64,000 bases of DNA from Chloropicon primus (GCA_023205875.1 CP060754.1:1-64000); one strand, 5' to 3'; positions 49,604 to 62,488 are shown, counted from the first letter of the stretch. The notes: a model not told the origin generated them from the sequence alone. A program made the numbers and translations.

Positions 49604-49861
49604 GCTCCTCTTCAAGTTTGCAGTGCACTCCTGTCCGCCAAATACTCACCACTGGGTAGTTTCGTTCGAGCGAGGACTCAAGCGAAAGACGAAGAGATAA
49701 TCCTTCAACCTGGCGTTCTCTCTCCCGCACCAACGCACGCCCTCCACGCCGCCTCCCCCTACGTGTCTCTCTCGCGCGCCCTTTCAGATGCTTCCACGTC
49801 CTCAAACCTCACGCTGTCGGCTGTGTGCGTTCTCTCTGGCGCCTAGCGCGGACGACGATCG

Positions 49862-52258
49862 ATGATGGGCGAGGAGGCATCCAATGGAGAGAGGAGAGGA
49901 TGGTGGAGGAAATACGACAAGATTCGTCGCGAGAACTTTTCAGCGGTACCTTGGTTGACCGAATCGACGCTCGGAGTCATCGTGGAGGCTCAAGGAGGAT
50001 GGGTGGGAGTACGAGTTGCAGCGGGGTGGGCATGGACGAGGTGGATGGAGACCAAGGCGCGCAAGACGCACCAACAGAAAGGGAAGAAAGGAAGGACCAA
50101 GGAGAAGAAGAAGAAAAATCATCCGAAACGGATTGTTGCCCAAAAGGAGGCGACAACAATCAAGATTCCTCCCTCGTTCGACGTGGGTTGCGGGCTCACC
50201 ATAAAGGGATTGATCGAGTCCGCCGATGAGGCCACGGTGACCTCGAGGCTCTTCCCTCAACGGGCTGCAGGAGGGACGGCGAAGAGTGGAGCACATCGAT
50301 ATCGGCATCGATGGGTGGACAGCGTTCCAGGACTCTCAAGCTTGAGAGCGGCGTTAGAGGGGGAGAGGGAGATCTCATTGGACATGGAGCACCACCACTA
50401 CTACAGTTTCCTTGGCGTCACGTGCTTGCTGCAGATCTACGTGCCAGGCAAGCAAATCGCCTACTTGGTTGACGCAATCTCACTCAAGAGCGAGGAGGTG
50501 AAGGAGTACTTAGGGCCCGTCCTGGAGAATGCAGAGGTCCTGAAAGTTATTCACGGCGCCGGAAACGACGTTTTGTGGCTTCAGAGGGACTTCAAGGTGC
50601 ACCTGGTGAACATCTTTGACACCGAACAGGTGGCAAAGATCCTGCAGAAGGAGAAGAGCTCGTTGGGCTCGTTGCTCGTTATCTACTTTGGTGTCACCAA
50701 AGAAACGAAGTACCAGATGGCGGATTGGAGACAAAGGCCCCTGGATCCCGGCATGGTTGAATACGCGCTGATGGACATTTATTTCCTTCCCTCCCTGAAA
50801 CTCATCTTGGCAAGGGAGTTGATAGAGACGAGCCTCCGCGTGGCTTGCAAGCCAAGCAAGTATGTGCTCGCGTACACAAGTTCTCAGAAGGTCGCGCTCA
50901 GAACTTACAAGCACAAGAGGAGAAAGCCCGAGAAGCTGGCCATGTCAATCCTCAGGAAGGGAAAGAAGAGGAATTGGATCGACGAAGGGGTGTCGGTTGA
51001 TCTCAGGCTTTGGAAGCGTTTGGCCAAGTGGAGAAACGACGTTGCCGAGGCCATCGATGTCTCCTTGCACGCGCTGATGCCAGACTACGTCTTATGCCAG
51101 GTTGCTTTGCGGGCGAGCTCGTCCCTGACGGAGAAGAGTCTCTTGGAGTTCCTCTTCCCGTACATGGACAAAATCATCTTCAAAGAAAAGATCCAGCCAC
51201 ATCTCGCGAGCCTTCTCCGAGCTTTGCTGTGCGACAACACCGTTGTGAGCGAACAAGGTAGAGGAGACAAAGCACATGGAAAGAAAACCAGGGAAATGAA
51301 GAGGCAGCAGTACGTCGAGCGCTTTCGGCGAAAGACTCCGGCGTACGACAGCTGCAAAATCTTGAGCAAGACTGGAAAGCCTTTGAGCTACTGCGACAGA
51401 AAGAAATTGCAGTGGTACTTGAAGGAGAAGCTTGCCACCCTGGTGGAAAGCGACGGGGAAGGCTATCCTTCGATTATTCGACTGAACTTTCAGCACAACT
51501 CGACGGATCAGCAAAAGAGATCACCAGGCGTTTATCCCAAGCGCAAAGGAAACTATTGTGTGGGTTGCGGAGAACCGAAGAATTACTTGCGCTGGCACGT
51601 CATACCGACTATCTATCGGCATAACTTTCCGATTGGCCTGAAGTCACATCGTTCGGACGACATTGTTGTCCTTTGTGTTCATTGCCACGAAGTGGCATCG
51701 GCGGCTGCCGATAGATTGAAGAGCGAGATTGCAAAGGAGCTCAGTATCCCTCTGCTCGCCGTTGACAGCAGTAACGGTCCGACCTGGAAAGTCTGGACGA
51801 GAGCGCACAAAGCGGCCATGGTTCTGGGAGTTCAGGGGGATAGAATTCCAACGAAAAGGGAAGCAGAACTGAAGCAAGATGTTGGCAACGCTTTCGAGGG
51901 AATTTCTGCGGCCGAGGTAAACATGGCCCACGTTGTGGCGATTCTGTCTAGCTCAAAGAGTAGCAAGGCAAAGCAAGTGGTAGATCGACTGTTGGAGTCA
52001 GTAAAGAACGGAGGTGGAGAGGCAAATGGGGCAGGTCCAAAGAGCTCTCAAAAGATGAGCGTGCGCCGACCGGATGCGGCAACGCCTGGCAAAAAACGTT
52101 CTGGCCAGTACGTCCACGGCGCGAAGGTGGTGGGCCACTTGGTCGAGCACGGCGGTGAGCAGGCGCTGCTAGATCTCATCGTGAGGTTCAAGAAGCGTTT
52201 CGTGGAGTCTTTGTCCCCAAAACATCTTCCTGAAGGGTGGTCGCTGTCGACCACGTGA
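49862..52258 (+). CDS. EXD2: EXD2-like 3'-5' exonuclease (RNase D fold) with C-terminal HNH-like zinc region
   Basis: A single exon of 798 residues from 49862. The first ~60 residues lie inside the duplicated segment, so the ATG at 50045 is a plausible alternative start. The DEDDy exonuclease domain (~160-330) has LDMEHH (Asp, Glu), VIHGAGNDVLWLQRDF (Asp) and YALMDIYFL (Tyr, Asp). A basic linker follows. The C-terminal part has NYCVGCGEPKNYLRWHVIP and DDIVVLCVHCHEVA, the CxxC...CxxC block of EXD2. EXD2 acts on DNA ends in recombination and on RNA in mitochondria; which applies here is unknown. It lost its neighbouring TAP46 partner to the intervening array. Confidence 0.88.
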   Translation: MMGEEASNGERRGWWRKYDKIRRENFSAVPWLTESTLGVIVEAQGGWVGVRVAAGWAWTRWMETKARKTHQQKGKKGRTKEKKKKNHPKRIVAQKEATTIKIPPSFDVGCGLTIKGLIESADEATVTSRLFPQRAAGGTAKSGAHRYRHRWVDSVPGLSSLRAALEGEREISLDMEHHHYYSFLGVTCLLQIYVPGKQIAYLVDAISLKSEEVKEYLGPVLENAEVLKVIHGAGNDVLWLQRDFKVHLVNIFDTEQVAKILQKEKSSLGSLLVIYFGVTKETKYQMADWRQRPLDPGMVEYALMDIYFLPSLKLILARELIETSLRVACKPSKYVLAYTSSQKVALRTYKHKRRKPEKLAMSILRKGKKRNWIDEGVSVDLRLWKRLAKWRNDVAEAIDVSLHALMPDYVLCQVALRASSSLTEKSLLEFLFPYMDKIIFKEKIQPHLASLLRALLCDNTVVSEQGRGDKAHGKKTREMKRQQYVERFRRKTPAYDSCKILSKTGKPLSYCDRKKLQWYLKEKLATLVESDGEGYPSIIRLNFQHNSTDQQKRSPGVYPKRKGNYCVGCGEPKNYLRWHVIPTIYRHNFPIGLKSHRSDDIVVLCVHCHEVASAAADRLKSEIAKELSIPLLAVDSSNGPTWKVWTRAHKAAMVLGVQGDRIPTKREAELKQDVGNAFEGISAAEVNMAHVVAILSSSKSSKAKQVVDRLLESVKNGGGEANGAGPKSSQKMSVRRPDAATPGKKRSGQYVHGAKVVGHLVEHGGEQALLDLIVRFKKRFVESLSPKHLPEGWSLSTT

Positions 52259-52339
52259 CTTGAGAAGAAGAGCAGGCACGCTGTGCAAGTACGAATTAAG
52301 AATATCGTTCAAGATAAATAAAGAGACGTCGCGCTCGGC

Positions 52340-53236
52340 TTAGACCTTGTAGAAGTTTTTGAGGAACTTGACGGCCTCCTCGTTGGTGTCGCAAACCTTC
52401 AGCCCAGAGAGCTCGGTCTTCTTGAGGGCTCCGACCTTCTCACTGCTGTCCATCCACTTCATGATTCCGTCCCAGTACCCCTTGTCAGACCCCTTGACCT
52501 TGTAATTCATAAGGATGACAGGCACCTCGTAGTTCGTGCCCAGCTTGTTGAGCTGCTGCAGCACGAGAATCTCAATGGTCTCGTCCAGAGTTCCGATGCC
52601 ACCGGGCAAAGCAATGAAAGCAGTCTTGTCGTCCTCCATGACCCTCATGCCGGCATCCGTGAGGCCGATCTTTCTGGACGCCATGAACTGGCAAAAGACC
52701 GTGCAGGCGTGAAGGGGGTTGTCTCCCGGAGGGGCCTTGCCGGGGCAGTCGGAGGCCTCGCGAGAAATTCTGACGGCGCCAACGGGGTAGCCCGCCTCAC
52801 GGCAGCCGTGGGTGACGGCACCCATCATGCCCTTACCTCCTCCGCTCCAAGCGGGCACCTTGAGCAGCTCCGCGACGCTCTTGGCGAGGGCCTTGCCCTT
52901 CTCGTACAGCTCGGAGCCAGGCTCAAACCTCGCGCTGCCGAAGTACACGATGCCCCTTCCGACCTCGTTGATGCCCTCGAAGCAGCCGCGGATCTCCTGG
53001 GCGAGGGCCCTTCCGCTTCCGAGCATGAGGTCGTCCGCGTTCCTCCTGTGGGGCCTCTTTCCCCCCTCGTAGTAGGACTGCAGAGCCATGTCCTGCGCCG
53101 CCCTGTCCATGGCCGTCTCCTCTACATCCACAAAAGTCTTTCGCAGCCTTCGCTCCGCGGCGAGGGTCAGGAACCCGATGCAGGCCGCGCTCGCCGCGGT
53201 CACCACCGCTGTCGTCAAGAACCCAGAGCTGTCCAT
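52340..53236 (-). CDS. LOG-family protein (lysine decarboxylase-like Rossmann fold)
   Basis: A single exon of 298 residues from the ATG at 53236; the longer frame has only a TTG upstream. A hydrophobic N-terminal helix (LTTAVVTAASAACIGFLTLAA) suggests membrane anchoring or organelle targeting. The core has VYFGSARFEPGSELYE, SGGGKGMMGAVTHG and the phosphate-binding PGGIGTLDE. LOG enzymes hydrolyse nucleoside 5'-monophosphates, and plant ones release active cytokinins. The larger bacterial-type subgroup here may have another nucleotide substrate. It converges with EXD2. Confidence 0.87.
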   Translation of the reverse strand: MDSSGFLTTAVVTAASAACIGFLTLAAERRLRKTFVDVEETAMDRAAQDMALQSYYEGGKRPHRRNADDLMLGSGRALAQEIRGCFEGINEVGRGIVYFGSARFEPGSELYEKGKALAKSVAELLKVPAWSGGGKGMMGAVTHGCREAGYPVGAVRISREASDCPGKAPPGDNPLHACTVFCQFMASRKIGLTDAGMRVMEDDKTAFIALPGGIGTLDETIEILVLQQLNKLGTNYEVPVILMNYKVKGSDKGYWDGIMKWMDSSEKVGALKKTELSGLKVCDTNEEAVKFLKNFYKV

Positions 53237-53576
53237 CCTCTCTCTTGCTCGTGCTCCACAACTTGGTTCGTTCGCGCTTCCGCTCGTTTTTTTTGCTGAG
53301 CTGGAGAAACGTGATCGGGAAGCGCTCCCCGATTTTCCCGACTGCGGACTGCGGACTGCGGACAATGGCAAGACAATGGCCAAGGCAGATGACAAGGCGA
53401 AGGCGCGATGGGGCGTGATGGGGCGTGATGGGATGGGGATTCTTCTTCTTCTTTTGTTGCGTTAGTGTTAGTGTGTCTGGATTAATTTACTTTGCAAAGA
53501 ATTGATTCACCTCTCTCCTTATAACTATATACACGAGCAGTGCAACTGCAATGGCTTCAACTTCAACCTTCAACCT
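53237..53576. other. Gap without recognisable gene
   Basis: 340 bp between the LOG start and the stop of the LRR gene, both on the minus strand. It includes a short ACTGCGG triplicate near 53340 and a GGGGCGTGAT duplication near 53410. No coding potential was seen. Confidence 0.35.
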
Positions 53577-56999
<3,423 letters not shown>

Positions 57000-57114
57000 T
57001 TGTCTTCTTCGAAGCCAAGGGGGAATCGAGCCAAGGCAGTCGCCGTCTTCGTTCTAGGAAAAAAGGGCAAAAGTTCAAAAACTCGTCGTTTAACACGCAT
57101 CCTTGTTGTTTTGT

Positions 57115-59250
57115 TTAGAGCCATATGGGTAGACCCACATTCTCGAACACCCGGATTTCTCCGCTGAACCCCGACGTCACAATCGTCTGCCCCACTGCAG
57201 CGGCTGCCCGCATGGCCGTTTCGCCTGCCCTCTGCGCGTCCTCCCTCTCCTGGTCGGCCTTGGTCTTCCCCAAACCCAACCGCTTGAGGCTCGGCTTCAC
57301 CAGGGCCTCGGCAGCTTTTGTGGGGGGAGCAATGCCAAGGTTCCCGGAAATGGTCACGTTGTCGTGGTGAGGCGCGAAAACGGCAGAGGTGACGATGTCG
57401 TCGCTTGCCAAGAAGCTCTCGAAGGAGGCGTTCTTGTCGCTCCTGTAGCCGGTGTAGAACGGGTTCACGCTGGGGATGAAGGTGTTGATCGTGGACCAGA
57501 TGCACACAGAGCCGTCCTCCGAGCCGCAGGCAACGAAACCCCCGCCAGGAGAGAATCCAGAGGCGATCTGGCTGTTCGCGTTCCTGTGGCCCTTGTACTT
57601 GCAGCACAGAGTGAACCCATCGTACATCCTTATCCTGCTGTCGTTCGAGGTCACTAGCAAGAATCGGTCGACCCCTGGCATGTACTGCAGACCCGTGATC
57701 TTCTTTCCTCTCGAGTTCTTCCCCCTCGTGTTCTTCACGTCCATCTGGGTGATGTACTCGAACTGATTTCCCTCGACGGAGTAGAACCGGCACTTTCCCT
57801 TGTAGCTCCCTATAACAGCCTTCTTGCCATCCGGGGAGAAGCACACCGCGGTGACCATCTCGTGGATGTTCACCCAGTCGATCACAGTCTGCTCAGGAAT
57901 GCTCCAAAGCCTGACCTTCTCGTCCAGCGACCCACTGAGGAAATACTTGTCGTCTATCGGGTGGAACTGGATGGAAGTCACGAAGTCCGTGTGGCTGAAG
58001 ACCCGCAGGCACTCGTTCATGCTGATGTGCCACAGCCTCACAGTCTTGTCCATCGAGGAGGAGAGCAAGAACTGAGTTTTCGACCAGCACAGGTCGAGGA
58101 TGTCCGCCTTGTGACCTCCGTAAAGTCTGTAGGGCTTGGAGTGGAAGAAAGAGTTCTTCTTGTCCTCCGACTTGGCGTTCTCAGATTTAGCGCCCTCTTT
58201 CACCTGCCAGATTCTGACGATCTCGTCCTGGCCAGCGGTCGCCAAGTACATTCCATCGACGCTGAATTTCATGCTCCAGACTGCGCCCTTGTGAGCCACG
58301 AGCTCCTGGGTTATCCTAAGGTCGGTGAACTCCTTGTAGATTTTCTTGTGGACGTTCACTTTCACCTGCTTCCCAGTCTTTCCGCCTGGCGTCCAAAATT
58401 CGTCCTCCTGGTTCTGGCTAGCAGACTCCCCCACGCCGGATGCGGACTCCCCCTCCCCCTTGGCGTCCTTTGGCCTGAAGGTCTCGGCAAGGGCATCCCC
58501 GGCGTTCAGTGCCTTGGACTTGAGGGTGTTCAAGCTCTTTTGGAACCACTTCTTCTTCGGCAAGCCGCCCCTATTCTTTCGGATGGCCTCCCCTTCGTCG
58601 TCCGAGGAATAAATTAGCTTTGGCGGGCCACCGTCGCCGCTATCCTTGTCCCTCCGCGTCATCTCTCTCATCAATGGACTCCGCAAACCAATGTTCTTCT
58701 CGAACTGGGCCATGCTGAGCTCTTCGCCAGTGTCCACCTGCACCATAGCTTGAGCGTCCTTGTCACTCGTTTGTTCCGCGTCCACGATGAACTCGGTCCC
58801 GGTGTCCAGGTCCTTGATCCTGTACACCTTCTCAAGGACATACTCCTTCCCCGTGCCCGCGTCACGGACTTTCATGGACTCCTTGCCGTCCTGGAGCGTG
58901 GTCTGGGGCGACTTGCTCACCCTCCCCTCCTCCTCTTCGGCAACCACATTCTTCTTCGCCTCGGAGACGGCGACGTCCAGCTCTGCGAGCTTCTTCGCCC
59001 CCGCAACGCTGCTGGATTCCTCGCTGACCTCCCTGGTCTCGGACGCAAGGCTTGCGGGGGCTTCCTTCTCCGCTGAGGGTGCCGAAGTAGCACCGCCAGC
59101 TGCGTCTCCTTCCTCGTCCTCCAAATTCAAACTATCCACCCTGAAGTTCTCTGGCAACGGCACTTCCCGATAAGATGACGTGGCGCGGCTCCCGTCGTCC
59201 GAGAAGTCCTCGTCCGCAGAGAGGAAGTCCTGTCGCGAGGCCACCGCCAT
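57115..59250 (-). CDS. WDR44-like WD40 protein
   Basis: A single exon of 711 residues from ATG 59250 (the longer frame upstream lacks conservation). About 300 residues of acidic, Ser-rich disordered sequence include a basic patch (PKKKWFQKSLNTLKSK). The WD40 propeller begins HKKIYKEFTDLRITQELVAH and HKGAVWSMKFSVDGMYLATA and has the WDR44 order, with repeats ending IVRIW, TVRLW, KVRLW and VCIW. The animal protein WDR44 binds Rab11 on recycling endosomes, and green plants have many homologues of unknown role. It probably scaffolds membrane trafficking. Confidence 0.9.
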   Translation of the reverse strand: MAVASRQDFLSADEDFSDDGSRATSSYREVPLPENFRVDSLNLEDEEGDAAGGATSAPSAEKEAPASLASETREVSEESSSVAGAKKLAELDVAVSEAKKNVVAEEEEGRVSKSPQTTLQDGKESMKVRDAGTGKEYVLEKVYRIKDLDTGTEFIVDAEQTSDKDAQAMVQVDTGEELSMAQFEKNIGLRSPLMREMTRRDKDSGDGGPPKLIYSSDDEGEAIRKNRGGLPKKKWFQKSLNTLKSKALNAGDALAETFRPKDAKGEGESASGVGESASQNQEDEFWTPGGKTGKQVKVNVHKKIYKEFTDLRITQELVAHKGAVWSMKFSVDGMYLATAGQDEIVRIWQVKEGAKSENAKSEDKKNSFFHSKPYRLYGGHKADILDLCWSKTQFLLSSSMDKTVRLWHISMNECLRVFSHTDFVTSIQFHPIDDKYFLSGSLDEKVRLWSIPEQTVIDWVNIHEMVTAVCFSPDGKKAVIGSYKGKCRFYSVEGNQFEYITQMDVKNTRGKNSRGKKITGLQYMPGVDRFLLVTSNDSRIRMYDGFTLCCKYKGHRNANSQIASGFSPGGGFVACGSEDGSVCIWSTINTFIPSVNPFYTGYRSDKNASFESFLASDDIVTSAVFAPHHDNVTISGNLGIAPPTKAAEALVKPSLKRLGLGKTKADQEREDAQRAGETAMRAAAAVGQTIVTSGFSGEIRVFENVGLPIWL

Positions 59251-59938
59251 GACAACGCAGGTTGAAGGGTGGTGAGAGAATGAGAACGCCTCAGTTAGCC
59301 CGAGTTCGAGTTCGAGTCTGATTTCCAGGGGGGGTGGGGGAGCAGAAGCTTCGATCCACGCGAGGAGGAGCGATTGCCTCCGAGGCGCCCACTCCCTCTC
59401 CCCTCGTCGAAGCCGCGTTTGAATGACACGCAAGCCATAGCTCCCTCTCCCGCCGTGCGCGTCCGTTCACTCACCTCCCCATCCGACTCTGTGTCAGTTT
59501 CCCGTTGTTCGTGTTCGGTTCGCTCCACTGTATTTGTTGGTGTTTCCGCTCCCGTCGTTTCCTCCCCTCTTCCTTCCTCCTTCCCCTTTTCATTCGTGGT
59601 TGATGTTGAGGTCCCTCCCTCCCTCTCCTCCCTCCCCGTTTTGTCTTCCTCCCTCTCCTCCATCCCCCTCCTTCCTCTTCCTCTCTCTCGCCTCCTCGCC
59701 GCTCCTCGCCCTCCGCTGCTCGTGCTCTGCAAGCCAAGGCCAAGGCCAAGGCCAAGGCCAAGGCCAAGGCCAAGGAAAGGACGAGGGAGGCTGGAGGACT
59801 CCACAAACAACAACAAGAACAACAACAACAACAAGAACAACAACAACAACAAGAAGAAGAACACCGACAAGAACAAGAGCGAGAGAAGTGGACAAGCCAA
59901 GGATTCCAGGATTCTTTGACAGGGGGAGGGAGTGGGGG
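59251..59938. promoter_or_regulatory. Divergent 5' region with hexamer and CAA repeats
   Basis: 688 bp between divergent starts. It contains CTCC-rich tracts, a CCAAGG array (59733-59776) and an AAC/AAG 18-bp-period repeat (59805-59860) that leads to the small three-exon gene. Confidence 0.45.
59733..59776 (+). repeat. CCAAGG hexanucleotide tandem array
   Basis: Seven near-perfect copies of CCAAGG, the reverse complement of the array at 19009-19049. Confidence 0.85.
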
Positions 59939-60698
59939 ATGGGGACCAGGGGGATGGGGGCGTCGCTGAGGGAGTTGATGGGAGAGGAGGGGGGGGAGGA
60001 AAGGGGGAGGAAAGGGGGAGAGAGGGGGGAGGAGGAACGCAAGAATGACCTGAGGTATTTCATCAAGACGAAGAAAGGGGAGGCCGTAGACATCATCAAG
60101 GCCGCGATACTGAGCCGACCTTCGGCCAGGCGCAGCAGTCCATTGAAGGCGTCGGGGGAACAAAGATATCAGATTGAGAGTTACGGGGGTCAAGATCGAA
60201 GATACGAGAGTCCCCTCGCGGGACGGCTGAGTGAGCTGCTGGGGACGGACCTCCCGGGGGAAGATGGGACGTCCCGGGATGTGGTGGTAAGTTCTTAGGA
60301 CACGCGCACGCACGCACGGACGCACGCACGCACAGAGACGAAGAGAGGAGTTTCTATGTCTTCGGGACTGACCTTTTGCTGGCTCGTGATGCGCGCCGTG
60401 GCTGCAGATTGCGAGTAACTCCACTCAGGTCCAGGAGTGGAGCCCCGCCAGTGCGATGAGGATAGCGAGGCTGAAGGCTGTAAGTGTTTCCCTGAGGTTT
60501 TTCTTTTTGCCGAGTCCGAAGAAGACTCCTTTTCTCTGCCGTGCACTCTCGACCGAACCGTCTGCTGGATCAGTGGCCTGACTTCGATCTCCCTCGTTCC
60601 AACTCGTGCAGAGAGACTGCGATATTGTCCCTAGAACCGCGATCACAAAGTCCAGGAAGAAGAAGGGAGCGAAACGGTCTCTGGCGCTGGACCACTGA
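59939..60698 (+). CDS. Small three-exon gene, unknown product
   Basis: Exons 59939-60286, 60408-60479 and 60612-60698 have GTAAGT donors and GCAG acceptors, all phase 0, and total 168 residues. The N-terminus is Gly/Glu/Arg-rich. The middle has NDLRYFIKTKKGEAVDII and a SPLAGRLSELLGTDL helix. The short second exon encodes VQEWSPASAMRIARLKA, and the last exon is basic (SRKKKGAKR) and ends LALDH. The strong splice sites argue it is real. The family is not recognised. The Lys/Arg tail could be a nuclear signal or bind nucleic acid. Confidence 0.65.
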
Positions 60699-61181
60699 CC
60701 TGGCACCACGACGAAAGGATGAATGCCTTCTTGTAACATCATCATAGGATCTATAAGAAAGCCAAGTAAGCAGTACTCTCTTATTCAGCGCTTGGCGTTC
60801 GGCTCTCCCCTTCGCCATTGCGTTCACGGGAGGTGGTTTAGGATGATGCCCCCCCCTGATCCTGATCTGTCTCCTTCCAAATCCAAATCCTTTGGGTTCG
60901 GGGGACCAGACGTTCTCTGGCCTTCTGGCGTCAAGGGCGGACGACGCACTTGTTCTTACCCGTGCCTGCCGTGTGTGCGGTTGGAAGGGAAGGGAGGCGC
61001 CGCGGCGGTCACCTAGGGGGCCGCAGGGCCGCAAAGATTCCACCTTTGTCCGAGTTGAAACGCTCTTTCGTGGAGCCAAGCCCAAGCGAAGCGAAGGGAA
61101 GGGAAGGGAAGGGAAGGGACAGAAAACAACAGCTGACAGCTTGTCCGGTGGTTGGGGCGCAGAACTCGCTGTTTGCGAAAG
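60699..61181. other. Gap without recognisable gene
   Basis: 483 bp between two plus-strand genes. It has TGTAA at 60732-60736 (poly(A) signal of the three-exon gene), a poly-C tract near 60850 and a GAAGG repeat near 61092-61120. No coding potential was seen. Confidence 0.4.
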
Positions 61182-62420
61182 ATGAGACGGACGGGCCTGC
61201 TCTTCGTGGCGCTCGTCTTCCCACTCTTCCACTCGGCGGCCTCGTTGCCGTTCCGAGGGGATGAGGAAGCCAGGAACTCGACCGGGGAGAGCTTTCGTGA
61301 GGACCCTCGGCTGGAGCTGGAGTGCGAGCGACAGAACGGGTTCCCAAACTCGCTGTCTTGCTCCGAGTCGGAGTGGTTCGTGCAAGGTTACAGCGACTTC
61401 CGGGAGGATCTTGCGGACTCGGGTCTTCTCCCGTTGGGCCAGGTGCACTGCTGCACTCCGAAGGACGATAAAGTGGATGCCGTCCACGTCAAGTGCTCCG
61501 CACGTCGCGGTGTTGAAAACTGTGCTTTCTTGAGGCACAAGCCCGAGAACCTGTCGTCCTTCTTGGTCGGATTCTCGGGCTCCCTCCGCATCGACGATAT
61601 CGAGTATGCCCCACGGGGCGCGGCGGTGTGCTGCGATGCAATAGCCGAAATGAGGGACGGTAGCAGGCGATACATCTCTCCGTGCGACTGTTTGGTGACG
61701 GAGGAGGTCCTTTGCCCGCGTACGAACAACGGCCTGTACAGAGATAGGGTGATGACTGGCTTTCTTGTGGACACGAACATCGGAGTCCCGCTCACGCCGG
61801 CCGAGTGCTGCTCCATGTGCCTTGGCGAGGTTGTTCCCCCGGACAGCGATTGTCCGCGCTACGACCACTGCAGCAGTCGGGGCGTATGCCACGGCGGTTT
61901 TTGCGAATGCGTCGATGGATACTCGGGAATGGACTGCTCCTTGAGGCGGAACTTGACCCTGGAAGAGCTCTTTCGAAATTACTCGTGGGACGTGCTGGTG
62001 TGCAGTGCCTCGGGAACGATCGTCTTCTTGTGGGTGTTCTTTTTCGTGAGGAGGGGCCGCGAAAGGAGTCATCCTGAAGAAGGTGTAAGGAGAGGAAGCA
62101 GCAGGGACAGGCTCTTGGACTACATCGAGCTTATCGATGAGGACAGTGACAACGACACCGAAAGCAGTGCTGGAGAGGGGGAGGGGGAGCAATCCGAGGA
62201 CGAGGAGAAAGGGGAAGTCCTGAGAAACGTCGCAGGTGACGAAAGTGCGAAAGATGCATCTGACGGGTGCGTCATTTGCATGAGCTCCAAGAAGCTTGTG
62301 GTTTTAGTGCCCTGTGGCCACTCTTCCATTTGCAGAAAATGTTCGAGGAGACTTGACACTTGTCCGTTCTGCAGGCAACCCATCATAAAGAGGCAAAAGA
62401 TATATTTTGCAGGGAACTGA
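61182..62420 (+). CDS. EGF-like / transmembrane / RING-finger protein (putative membrane E3 ligase)
   Basis: A single exon of 412 residues. The start at 61182 opens a signal peptide (LLFVALVFPLFHSAASL). The lumenal part (~25-270) is Cys-rich and ends with an EGF-like module (CSSRGVCHGGFCECVDGYSGMDC split over ~235-260). A membrane helix (VLVCSASGTIVFLWVFFFV) follows. The cytosolic part is acidic, then a C3HC4 RING (CVICMSSKKLVVLVPCGHSS to CPFCRQPI) forms the C-terminus, as in NEURL/MUL1-type E3 ligases. It probably ubiquitylates targets at a membrane in response to lumenal or outside ligands. Confidence 0.88.
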   Translation: MRRTGLLFVALVFPLFHSAASLPFRGDEEARNSTGESFREDPRLELECERQNGFPNSLSCSESEWFVQGYSDFREDLADSGLLPLGQVHCCTPKDDKVDAVHVKCSARRGVENCAFLRHKPENLSSFLVGFSGSLRIDDIEYAPRGAAVCCDAIAEMRDGSRRYISPCDCLVTEEVLCPRTNNGLYRDRVMTGFLVDTNIGVPLTPAECCSMCLGEVVPPDSDCPRYDHCSSRGVCHGGFCECVDGYSGMDCSLRRNLTLEELFRNYSWDVLVCSASGTIVFLWVFFFVRRGRERSHPEEGVRRGSSRDRLLDYIELIDEDSDNDTESSAGEGEGEQSEDEEKGEVLRNVAGDESAKDASDGCVICMSSKKLVVLVPCGHSSICRKCSRRLDTCPFCRQPIIKRQKIYFAGN

Positions 62421-62483
62421 AGGAGCTTCTCTGGAAACCCTTGATGATCCCCCTTTTCTGTACCTTTTTGTTTATTAACTGGA

Positions 62484-62488
62484 TGTAA
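62484..62488 (+). terminator. TGTAA poly(A) signal after the RING gene
   Basis: TGTAA 64 bp after the stop codon of the RING gene, in a T-rich context. Confidence 0.45.

Larger units (their letters stand above)
48024..49813. repeat. Tandem repeat unit 3 of the sulfotransferase array, shortened
   Basis: 1790 bp. It is colinear with units 1 and 2 but shorter by about 270 bp through at least seven deletions of 1 to ~80 bp. It keeps the same right end (CCTCACG). Substitutions are rare. Confidence 0.92.

Noticed and set aside
43912-49813. LTR retroelement or other retroelement as explanation of the 2-kb direct repeats
   Set aside because: The repeated unit carries a spliced host-type sulfotransferase gene and pieces of neighbouring host genes. 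No reverse transcriptase, integrase or primer-binding site is present.
60570-62192. A 540-codon open frame on the minus strand
   Set aside because: It is antisense to the RING-finger gene and has no domain signal.
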